Below are positions 1 through 5,791 of a stretch of 13,266 nt of DNA, piece after piece (the first letter of the stretch is position 1; every line of letters starts with the position of its first letter). This DNA is from RGIG5579 sp045580105 (GTDB lineage: Bacteria; Bacillota; Clostridia; Oscillospirales; SIG627). Position numbers and translations under genes: made by a program. Where the stretch lies: the NCBI GenBank assembly GCA_045580105.1, contig JAZNNH010000052.1:1-13266 (forward strand), given 5' to 3'. The notes beneath the pieces were generated by a model. That model was not told the origin of the DNA, made no database searches, and saw only the letters and a list, made by a program, of their open reading frames with translations.

Positions 1-153
1 GGTGTGGGAATGCTCTTCATCTTCACGGTTTCCATCGCGTGGTTCTTCCAAGTGTATGCCGCTTGGCCGGTGGTCAAAAAGTATATGATCGACCCGTTTT
101 ATGAAGAAGAAACTCCCGAGCCGGTCGAATCGATTTTTACCGATCGCGGATAA
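1..153 (+). CDS. C-terminal fragment of a membrane protein, possibly YesL/DUF624-like (partial at 5' end)
   Basis: The reading frame is open from the first base and stops at TAA 151-153, giving the last 50 residues of a protein whose start lies outside the window. The fragment opens with one hydrophobic, aromatic-rich segment (about residues 1-23, containing MLFIFTVSIAWFFQVYAAW). A basic stretch VVKKYMIDPFYEEE follows, then a short acidic cytosolic-looking tail. This resembles, from memory, the end of YesL-type (DUF624) membrane proteins, where a last helix is followed by a short KY-containing tail, but 50 residues are too few to be sure. Any polytopic membrane protein remains possible. The gene converges on the mutase gene and shares its terminator. 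Confidence 0.6.
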   Translation, partial: GVGMLFIFTVSIAWFFQVYAAWPVVKKYMIDPFYEEETPEPVESIFTDRG

Positions 154-154
154 C

Positions 155-191
155 AAAAAAAGTCAGGGCCAACGGCGCTGACTTTTTGTTT
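155..191. terminator. Bidirectional intrinsic terminator between convergent genes
   Basis: AGTCAG (161-166) pairs with CTGACT (178-183). Inside, GCC (168-170) pairs with GGC (174-176) across a G-G mismatch, with an AAC loop. An A-run (155-160) precedes it and a T-run follows, so it can terminate transcription on both strands: the membrane-protein gene on + and the mutase gene on -. Confidence 0.85.
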
Positions 192-1864
192 TACAGACCG
201 CATTTTTTGCGGATGATCTCTTGCAAGAAGCTCAGTTTCTTTTGAGCCCGTTCTTGGTCCTTTTCGCGAATGCAGTAGTAGAATTTGATCTTCGGCTCCG
301 TGCCGGAGGGACGGGCGGCGATCCAAGAGCCGCCGGCAAGGTAGAATTTCAACACGTTGGCGTGAGGCAGGTCCTCTACGCCCAGTTGATAGTCCAGCGT
401 TTGTTCTACGTCAGGCAGGAAACTGTGATCCGCGCGCAAATCTTCCATGATCGAGCAAATCTCTTCCAGCCCCTCTTTGCCTTGAAGGGTAAAGGAATCT
501 ACCTTGTCAAGATAGGTGCCGTGTTCTTTGTAAAGGTCTTCGAGGGCATCGATGAGCGTTTTGCCTTGCTTTTTGTGGAACGCCGCCATTTCGGCAATGA
601 GCATAGCGGCGACGACCGCGTCCTTATCCCGCGCGTGCGTTCCGGCAAGATAGCCGTAGCTTTCTTCGTAGCCCAAAACGAAGTGATGGGCGTTGGGATC
701 GCCGTTTTTCTGTTCTTCTTCAAATGCGGTGATCTGTTCGCCGATGAATTTGAATCCGGTCAAAACCTGCTTGGTTTGGCAGCCGTGGGCTTTGGCAATG
801 GCAAGACCCAAATCACTGGTTACGATGGTGGTGATGACAACGGGGTTGGTTCCCAAATCCGCTTTCGTTTTCAAAATAAAATCGGTGAGGAGCGCGCCTG
901 CTTGGTTGCCGGAAAGAAGGGTCATTTGACCGTCGTGACGGACGGCACAACCGATTCGGTCTGCGTCCGGATCCGAGCCGATGACAAGATCGGCACCCAG
1001 CTCTTCTGCCAGCTTAATGCCGCAAAGAAGCGCGCCGCGCTCTTCGGGGTTGGGGCTCTTTACGGTGGGGAATTTGCCGTCGGGCATTTCTTGTTCGGGA
1101 ACGACGTGAACCTGCGCAAAGCCGTCTTTTTTCAGGATGCTTACAATGGGCTTTCTTCCGGTTCCGTGAATCGGGGTGTAAACCAGTTTCAGATCCTTTT
1201 TGGCATCGGAATCGCTTACGGTGGATTGCTGCAGAACGGTATCGGTGAATTCGTCCAGCATCTTGTCACCGAGCATCGTCAAAAGGGCGTCGTTTCCTTT
1301 GGCGGGAATGGAGCCCCAGTCTTCAATTTGATTGATTTTTGCCAAAACGGCATCCGCAGTTTCGATTCCCAGCTGGTATCCCTTGGGATCATATACCTTG
1401 TAGCCGTTGTAGACGGGAGGATTGTGGCTTGCCGTGATCACGATGCCGGAGGCGGTGTTCAATCGGCGTACCGAATAAGAGAGAACGGGCGTGGGTACGG
1501 GCTGGTCAAATAAATATACGGGAATGTTTTTCGCGGTGAGAACGTTTGCCGCACAGCTTGCCAGCATTTCCGAGCCGTTTCGGGTGTCAAACCCGATCAC
1601 CACTCCCTTTTGTTTCGCATCCGGATCGGTTTCCAAGAGGTATTCGGCAAGTCCCAAGGTTGCTTTTCCGACGGTGTATCGGTTGATTCGGTTGGTACCG
1701 GCACCCATAATACCCCGAAGGCCTGCCGTGCCGAATTCGAGATCTTGATAGAAGCGGTCTTCGATTTCTTTTTCGTCTGTCAGAGATCGAAGCTCGCTTT
1801 GCGTTTCGTTGTCAAAAGCGGAGTTTTCGCACCAAAAACGGTACTTTTCTTGATATGAAAGCAT
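191..1864 (-). CDS. pgcA: Phospho-sugar mutase (phosphoglucomutase/phosphomannomutase, PgcA type)
   Basis: A complete 557-aa alpha-D-phosphohexomutase, which interconverts hexose-6-phosphate and hexose-1-phosphate in the cytosol, here most likely glucose. All four family signatures are visible. The catalytic phosphoserine loop is TASHNPP (Ser146). The Mg2+-binding loop is DPDADR (298-303), the sugar-specificity loop is GYEES (398-402), and the phosphate-binding loop is RPSGTEPK (518-525). The length fits the long PgcA/PMM2-like bacterial group (about 550-580 aa) rather than GlmM or ManB (about 450). The ATG at 1864-1862 follows a strong AAAGGAGG (1871-1878). In Firmicutes the product feeds UDP-glucose for the glycolipid anchor of lipoteichoic acid and for other glycans, so its presence near an LtaS-like gene fits, though they are not in one operon. 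Choice between glucose and mannose substrate cannot be made from sequence alone. Confidence 0.95.
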   Translation of the reverse strand: MLSYQEKYRFWCENSAFDNETQSELRSLTDEKEIEDRFYQDLEFGTAGLRGIMGAGTNRINRYTVGKATLGLAEYLLETDPDAKQKGVVIGFDTRNGSEMLASCAANVLTAKNIPVYLFDQPVPTPVLSYSVRRLNTASGIVITASHNPPVYNGYKVYDPKGYQLGIETADAVLAKINQIEDWGSIPAKGNDALLTMLGDKMLDEFTDTVLQQSTVSDSDAKKDLKLVYTPIHGTGRKPIVSILKKDGFAQVHVVPEQEMPDGKFPTVKSPNPEERGALLCGIKLAEELGADLVIGSDPDADRIGCAVRHDGQMTLLSGNQAGALLTDFILKTKADLGTNPVVITTIVTSDLGLAIAKAHGCQTKQVLTGFKFIGEQITAFEEEQKNGDPNAHHFVLGYEESYGYLAGTHARDKDAVVAAMLIAEMAAFHKKQGKTLIDALEDLYKEHGTYLDKVDSFTLQGKEGLEEICSIMEDLRADHSFLPDVEQTLDYQLGVEDLPHANVLKFYLAGGSWIAARPSGTEPKIKFYYCIREKDQERAQKKLSFLQEIIRKKCGL

Positions 1865-1890
1865 AGGATACCTCCTTTTGTGGTGGCTTT

Positions 1891-1919
1891 AGTATACATC
1901 TTTTTTTCTTTGCAGTCAA
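1891..1919 (-). promoter_or_regulatory. Sigma-A-type promoter of the mutase gene
   Basis: Read on the minus strand, TTGACT (1919-1914) and TATACT (1896-1891) are separated by exactly 17 bp. This lies 27 bp upstream of the start codon and just upstream of the ribosome binding site. The -35 hexamer is only 14 bp from that of the divergent promoter. Confidence 0.85.
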
Positions 1920-1933
1920 CAAAAAGCGTTTGC

Positions 1934-1962
1934 TTGACACAGGGCCGTCTATATGATATACT
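1934..1962 (+). promoter_or_regulatory. Sigma-A-type extended -10 promoter of the first DUF21/CBS gene
   Basis: TTGACA (1934-1939), a 17-bp spacer and TATACT (1957-1962), with TG at 1954-1955 forming an extended -10. It is near consensus and should be strong by default. Transcription would begin near 1969, about 205 nt before the transporter start codon. Confidence 0.88.
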
Positions 1963-1968
1963 ATTTAT

Positions 1969-2173
1969 CAGTTTTGAAGAAGGGAGATGATAGAAACCGA
2001 TATGGATGCGGACAGTCACAGTTACCAAAATAATGTTGCTTTTATGCAGAATATGCTTTTGAATAGACAGATCGAATATCGGCATCGCCTACCTTATTAT
2101 CATCTGAGATAGGTTGTGTCGTTTTTTGTTTTGATTTAGAATAGTTTTATTTTGTGTGAAAGGATTTCAATTT
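1969..2173 (+). ncRNA. Long leader with nested complementarity; candidate structured cis-regulatory RNA
   Basis: This is the predicted 5' UTR of the DUF21/CBS gene. AGATGATA (1985-1992) is perfectly complementary to TATCATCT (2098-2105). Nested inside, CCGATAT (1997-2003) is perfectly complementary to ATATCGG (2076-2082). A further match, GATGC (2005-2009) to GCATC (2082-2086), shares base 2082 with the second helix and crosses it, so it would be an alternative pairing or a pseudoknot. A run of six T follows at 2122-2127, but no compact hairpin directly precedes it. I compared it from memory with the M-box, yybP-ykoY and ydaO consensus sequences and found no match. A riboswitch-like element is an inference; the complementarity is what is seen. 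Confidence 0.4.
1987..2112 (+). CDS. Possible 41-aa leader ORF inside the 5' UTR
   Basis: An ATG at 1987 opens 41 codons ending at TAG 2110-2112; a second in-frame ATG lies at 2002. The product begins MIETDMDADSHSYQNN and ends RHRLPYYHLR, so it is acidic at the start and basic and aromatic at the end. Initiation context is poor. GGGAG abuts the first ATG with no spacing and is 15 nt from the second. The ORF spans almost the whole complementary region, so translation would disrupt both long helices. It may be a regulatory leader peptide, or a chance frame in a structured RNA. I do not recognise the peptide. Confidence 0.25.
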   Translation: MIETDMDADSHSYQNNVAFMQNMLLNRQIEYRHRLPYYHLR

Positions 2174-3505
2174 ATGAAAAATTTAATCGGACCTTTGATT
2201 TTACAATTGGTTCTCATATTATTAAACGCTGTGTTTGCCATGGCAGAAATTGCCGTTATCAGTATGAATGATGCTAAGCTGAATCGGCTTTCCGAGCAGG
2301 GGAACAAATCGGCGCGCCGCTTGATTAAACTCAAAAGCGACCCTGCAAAATTCTTGGCGACCATTCAGGTTGCCATCACCTTGGCGGGCTTTATGGGCTC
2401 TGCTTTTGCGGCGGAAAATTTTTCCGATCCGTTGGTGTCGCTCCTGAAAAAACTGATTCCTTCCGCTTCGGTGTCGCTTTTGGACAGCATCTCCGTGGTG
2501 GTGATCACTCTGATCCTGTCGTACCTTTCTCTGATCTTCGGCGAATTGGTTCCCAAGCGCCTTGCGATGAGAAAGACGGAAAGCATGGCACTGGGCGTAT
2601 CCGGAACGGTTTTTGGACTTTCGAGAATCTTTGCTCCCGTGGTTTGGCTCTTGACCCTTTCCACCAACGGGGTGCTTCATTTACTGGGCTTGGATCCCAA
2701 TGCGGATGAAGAGGAAGTCAGCGAGGAAGACATCCGTATGATGGCAGAGGTCGGCGCGGAAACCGGCGCGATCGAAGAAGACGAGCGGGAAATCATCGAA
2801 AACATCTTTGAATTTGACGATCTGACGGTCGGCGAGATTCTCGTTCACCGCACGGACGTATCCCTGCTTTGGATGGAAGAAGGGGACGCGGAATGGGAAA
2901 ACACGATCCGCTCCACGCGCTTCACCATGTATCCTGTTTGCGACGGCAGCATCGACAACATCGTCGGTGTTTTGGATACCAAGGATTATTTCCGCTTGGA
3001 AGAACGCAGCCGTGAAGAAGTACTTAAAAAAGCAGTACGCACCCCCTATTTTATCCCTTCCGGAGCAAAGGCGGACGTTACGTTCCGCAACATGAAACGT
3101 AATCGCGTGTCGTTTGCCGTGGTTTTGGATGAATATGCCGGCTTTTCCGGTATCCTTTCCATCAAAGATTTGATCGAACGCATTGTGGGCGATATGGAAG
3201 AGGAGCACGAAGCACAGTTGCGGGAAGAGGAGATACTGCGCATCGATGAGCGAAGCTGGCGCATCAGCGGAAACGTATCCTTGGCGGTGCTCGAAAAGAC
3301 CTTAGACGTGAAATTTTCCGATGACTACGACACCTTGAACGGCTTGGCGCTTGGACTTTACGGCTCGGTTCCGGAAGACGGAAGCCGCTTTTCGGTAGAG
3401 TTCGAGGGAATCGTGATCCAAGTCAACGACGTTCAGGAACATCAGGTGTCCGAAGCGGTCATCACCGTTCCCGAAAAAAAGACCGATTCTGAAAAAGAAG
3501 ATTGA
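2174..3505 (+). CDS. HlyC/CorC-family transporter (DUF21 - CBS pair - CorC_HlyC)
   Basis: A 443-aa membrane protein of the CNNM/CorC family, members of which move Mg2+ or other divalent cations out of the cell. The DUF21 membrane domain covers about residues 1-175. A regulatory nucleotide-binding CBS pair covers about 215-340, with RVSFAVVLDEYAGFSGIL and KDLIERIVGD in the second CBS. The C-terminal CorC_HlyC domain covers about 355-425 (contains DYDTLNGLA). I chose ATG 2174 because AAAGGA (2159-2164) lies 9 nt upstream; an in-frame GTG at 2156 overlaps that site. It belongs to the subgroup with AEIAV and ATIQVAITLAGF in the membrane domain, unlike the two paralogues at 7173-9490, which carry GNN in place of the IQ motif. 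It is monocistronic, with its own extended -10 promoter, long leader and terminator. The ion is not proven. Confidence 0.9.
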   Translation: MKNLIGPLILQLVLILLNAVFAMAEIAVISMNDAKLNRLSEQGNKSARRLIKLKSDPAKFLATIQVAITLAGFMGSAFAAENFSDPLVSLLKKLIPSASVSLLDSISVVVITLILSYLSLIFGELVPKRLAMRKTESMALGVSGTVFGLSRIFAPVVWLLTLSTNGVLHLLGLDPNADEEEVSEEDIRMMAEVGAETGAIEEDEREIIENIFEFDDLTVGEILVHRTDVSLLWMEEGDAEWENTIRSTRFTMYPVCDGSIDNIVGVLDTKDYFRLEERSREEVLKKAVRTPYFIPSGAKADVTFRNMKRNRVSFAVVLDEYAGFSGILSIKDLIERIVGDMEEEHEAQLREEEILRIDERSWRISGNVSLAVLEKTLDVKFSDDYDTLNGLALGLYGSVPEDGSRFSVEFEGIVIQVNDVQEHQVSEAVITVPEKKTDSEKED

Positions 3506-3514
3506 TTCTCTTGC

Positions 3515-3545
3515 CCTCTGCTTGAAAAAGCAGAGGACTTTTTTT
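3515..3545 (+). terminator. Intrinsic terminator of the first DUF21/CBS gene
   Basis: A perfect 9-bp stem, CCTCTGCTT (3515-3523) with AAGCAGAGG (3528-3536), closed by a GAAA tetraloop and followed by AC and seven T. Confidence 0.93.
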
Positions 3546-3567
3546 ATCAATTTTTCCCCTTTGCAAG

Positions 3568-3576
3568 CATAGAATA
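3568..3576 (+). promoter_or_regulatory. Possible sporulation-type -10 element before the small-protein cluster
   Basis: No sigma-A promoter is evident between the upstream terminator and the first small gene (3546-3605). The sequence CATAGAATA fits the CATAnnnTA pattern of mother-cell sporulation sigma factors (SigK, partly SigE). A plausible -35 is only weakly present around 3546-3551 (ATCAAT). Nine-base matches of this kind are common, so this is a hint only. Confidence 0.25.
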
Positions 3577-3605
3577 ATACCAGAAAACGAAAAGGAGGGA
3601 AGAGA

Positions 3606-3863
3606 TTGGAACTTGACCGCAATCTGTTGGAAAAAATCAATCTTTTGGATGACAAGAGTTTAAGAAGCGTCATCGAAAACGTAGCGACGGGAATGGGAAT
3701 CGATCCGAATATGGCAACGCCCTATCTTCAGGATATGGGTAAAATCAAACAAACGGTTTCGAATTTAAGTCAGGATGATCTGGATCGGATTCAAGGTGCC
3801 ATCGGAGAAGAGAACACCAAGCATCTGATGGAGCAGATCCGGCGCGAAGTGAAGGGAGAATAG
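3606..3863 (+). CDS. Small soluble protein of unknown function, first gene of a three-gene cluster
   Basis: An 85-aa charged, predicted alpha-helical protein with no membrane segment, signal peptide or cysteine. I do not recognise a named family. The first half contains LDDKSLRSVIENVATGMGI and the second contains LSQDDLDRIQGAIGEENTKH. Each looks like a short helical repeat with an acidic helix start, which suggests a small protein-protein interaction module. The start is TTG 3606, supported by AAAGGAGGG (3591-3599) 6 nt upstream; there is no competing ATG close to this site. The stop at 3861-3863 directly abuts the ATG of the next gene, so the two are almost certainly co-translated. Confidence 0.82.
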   Translation: MELDRNLLEKINLLDDKSLRSVIENVATGMGIDPNMATPYLQDMGKIKQTVSNLSQDDLDRIQGAIGEENTKHLMEQIRREVKGE

Positions 3864-4217
3864 ATGGACGGAAATTTTTCTGACAAATTGAAAACCGTTC
3901 TCTCGGATCCGGATGCTATGGCAACCATCACAAAGCTTGCGAAGAATTTTTCGCAAAGCACGTCCGGTGCGGAAAATGCGCAGGAAGTGTCGAGTGAATC
4001 GGCATTGACTGCGGATAAAAAGCCGCTGGAAGAAATGATGGAACAGCCCGCCATTGCCGCGGCGTTGAAGCTGTTGGGGGACGGCAGTCGGGAGAGAATG
4101 GCGCTTTTGCAAGCCATGCGACCGTTTGTCAAGCAGGAGAAAAAAGAAAAATTGGACCGCATCATTCAAACCATGAAAATGCTGGACCTTTTGGTTTCCA
4201 CTCAAAAATTGATATAG
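3864..4217 (+). CDS. Small soluble protein of unknown function, second gene of the cluster
   Basis: A 117-aa protein. An N-terminal helical segment (about residues 1-30) precedes a low-complexity, Ser/Glu/Ala-rich stretch (about 30-55). A conserved-looking C-terminal half follows, with LLGDGSRERMALLQAMRPFV and then KQEKKEKLDRIIQTMKML. From memory, the pattern 'LLxALRPxL then basic KxxKLDxxIxxxK' recurs in small uncharacterised clostridial proteins, but I cannot verify this. No catalytic motif, membrane segment or signal peptide is visible. The ATG directly follows the preceding stop codon, and GAAGGGAG in the end of that gene serves as the ribosome binding site. Function unknown. Confidence 0.82.
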   Translation: MDGNFSDKLKTVLSDPDAMATITKLAKNFSQSTSGAENAQEVSSESALTADKKPLEEMMEQPAIAAALKLLGDGSRERMALLQAMRPFVKQEKKEKLDRIIQTMKMLDLLVSTQKLI

Positions 4218-4231
4218 AAAGGAACGCTAAG

Positions 4232-4537
4232 ATGTATTCCGGACCTTTGAATCGCGTGCCTTTTCAGCCGGATCCTGCCTTGATGCAGCATCAAAGAAAG
4301 CGCGAGGAATATTCGCGCCTTCTTTGGCAAAGAGAAGCCGAAGAAGAAACGCCAAAAGATGCGGCACCCCCGGATTGGGAAACAACGGAGAAAAAAGAGG
4401 GGATCGCAAAGCTTCTTGAAATGCTCGCGCCCGAGGATATGGCGCTGGTCGCCTTGATTTTGTTCCTGCTTTGCGACAACACGGACAATGACGTGGTGCT
4501 TTTGGGAATTCTGTTGTACGTTTTGCTGTCCAAATAA
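4232..4537 (+). CDS. Small protein with C-terminal membrane hairpin, third gene of the cluster
   Basis: A 101-aa protein. Its N-terminal two thirds are soluble, rich in Gln, Arg, Glu and Pro (about residues 1-65). The C-terminus has two short hydrophobic segments separated by an acidic turn: MALVALILFLL, then CDNTDND, then VVLLGILLYVLL. This looks like a tail-anchored helical hairpin, with the soluble part in the cytosol and the acidic turn across the membrane. It starts at ATG 4232 after AAAGGAA, 14 nt behind the previous stop, so it ends the same transcript. I do not recognise a named family. A reasonable inference is that it anchors the two soluble partners at a membrane. Confidence 0.82.
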   Translation: MYSGPLNRVPFQPDPALMQHQRKREEYSRLLWQREAEEETPKDAAPPDWETTEKKEGIAKLLEMLAPEDMALVALILFLLCDNTDNDVVLLGILLYVLLSK

Positions 4538-4538
4538 G

Positions 4539-4573
4539 AAAAAAAGAACTTACGGAGGGTAAGTTCTTTTTTT
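4539..4573. terminator. Bidirectional intrinsic terminator between convergent operons
   Basis: A 15-bp perfect stem (4539-4553 with 4559-4573) containing AGAACTTAC and GTAAGTTCT, with a GGAGG loop and A/T runs on each side. It ends the small-protein cluster on + and the trpS-transferase unit on -. Confidence 0.93.
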
Positions 4574-4576
4574 GTG

Positions 4577-5788
4577 TTAATTCTTTTTTCGCATAATTTC
4601 GTCGTGAATGGCTTTTTGCAATTCCTGCTTGTGCAATTCCTTCTTTTGCATTTCATCGAATTTTTCCGGATTCTTGATGACGCCGCTTCCCATTCTGGCG
4701 CCTTTGCTGCTGCGGAAGACCCGAAGATCCAAAAGCAACACGCCCACGCCGATGATCAGCACGAAAAACGCGACCCGTACGTTGTCGGTTGTGAACATCA
4801 CCGCACAAATTCCAAGCAGGGCGGAAATGGCATACAGGATCAAAACCGAGGCCCTTTGAGAAAAGCCCATGTCGATCAGCTTGTGATGCAAATGACCGCG
4901 ATCGGGAGAAAAGGGACTTTTTCGACGCGCAAGGCGACGGATGATGGAAGAGATGGTGTCGCTCGCGGGAAGACCCAAAATCAAAAACGGAACGAGGAAC
5001 GATACCAGCGCGTTAAATTTGAATACGCCCAAAACGGAAATGACGGAAAGGCAAAAGCCGAGTGTCAAAGCGCCGGTATCTCCCATAAACATCTTGGCAG
5101 GATGGAGGTTGAACGGCAAAAAGCCCAAACAAGCCCCTGCCAAAAGCAGGGATAACAGGGCAATGCTGCTGTGGGAAGAACTGATAATGGCGGTGAGCAC
5201 CAAACAAAAAGAGGAAATCACCGAAACACCGCAAGCCAATCCGTCCAGACCGTCAATCAGATTGATGGCGTTGGTGATGCCTACGATCCAAAGAATGGTC
5301 AGAAAGATGCTCCAAAACGCAGAAAAATAGTAGGGCTCTCCTGCTACCATAATAAATTCAATTTTCGTACCCGTCAAAACGGGGAAGAGCGCGGCGATGA
5401 TCTGACCTAACAGCTTTCGGGTGGGGCGAAGCGGACGAATGTCGTCTGCAATACCGATCAAGGCGATCACGAGCATACCCAGAAGCATTCCGATGATTTT
5501 CAAATCAATCGTTTCCAAAAACAGCAGGGCGGAAATCGAAAAGGAAAGAAAGATTCCCAAACCGCCGATCAGCGGAATCGGCTCCCGATGCATTCTTCGG
5601 TTGTCTTTGGGCGTGTCCACCGCGCCGATTCGAAAGGCCAAAACGCGAATCACGGGGGTCAGAGCAAAGGCGAGAAGAACGCTGAAAATGAATGCCAAAA
5701 AGCCGTAAATCAGATCGTTTGCCGTCAGCGTCGACAGTTCAAAGCCGGTCGAACTGGAAATGACGGCATAGAAAGGAAAAACGTTCAT
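4577..5788 (-). CDS. Undecaprenyl-phosphate sugar-1-phosphate transferase (TagO/WecA/MraY family)
   Basis: A 403-aa polytopic membrane enzyme of glycosyltransferase family 4. It transfers a sugar-1-phosphate, usually GlcNAc-1-P, from a UDP-sugar to undecaprenyl phosphate, starting teichoic acid or another surface polymer. Family motifs appear in order. HREPIPLIGGLGIF is at 67-80 and the Mg2+/substrate site IADDIRP at 113-119. NLIDGLDGLA is at 176-185, GDTGAL at 236-241, and the cytosolic histidine motif RGHLHHKL at 297-304. This motif pattern fits TagO/WecA better than MraY. A charged tail (about 370-403, many Lys/Glu) follows the last helix and is probably cytosolic. The gene starts 3 nt after the trpS stop and lacks a clear ribosome binding site, which suggests translational coupling. 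Sugar specificity is not settled by sequence. Confidence 0.92.
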   Translation of the reverse strand: MNVFPFYAVISSSTGFELSTLTANDLIYGFLAFIFSVLLAFALTPVIRVLAFRIGAVDTPKDNRRMHREPIPLIGGLGIFLSFSISALLFLETIDLKIIGMLLGMLVIALIGIADDIRPLRPTRKLLGQIIAALFPVLTGTKIEFIMVAGEPYYFSAFWSIFLTILWIVGITNAINLIDGLDGLACGVSVISSFCLVLTAIISSSHSSIALLSLLLAGACLGFLPFNLHPAKMFMGDTGALTLGFCLSVISVLGVFKFNALVSFLVPFLILGLPASDTISSIIRRLARRKSPFSPDRGHLHHKLIDMGFSQRASVLILYAISALLGICAVMFTTDNVRVAFFVLIIGVGVLLLDLRVFRSSKGARMGSGVIKNPEKFDEMQKKELHKQELQKAIHDEIMRKKN

Positions 5789-5791
5789 TTT

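Noticed and set aside
221..1513. 430-codon open frame on + opposite the mutase gene
   Set aside because: It is the antisense shadow of a gene with all four family motifs, has no ribosome binding site or recognisable domain, and is kept open by the codon bias of the true gene.
1780..2085. 101-codon frame on - crossing the mutase start and the leader region
   Set aside because: It overlaps the mutase start, its ribosome binding site and both divergent promoters, and has no plausible initiation site of its own.
2106..2130. Intrinsic terminator ending the leader (attenuator) at the T-run 2122-2127
   Set aside because: The bases before the T-run have no close complementary partner; only a distant, bulged pairing with 2017-2026 is possible. 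I therefore did not call a terminator.
4574..5155. 193-codon frame on + opposite the transferase gene
   Set aside because: Antisense shadow of a gene with intact GT4-family motifs; it has no ribosome binding site and its low-complexity product resembles nothing.
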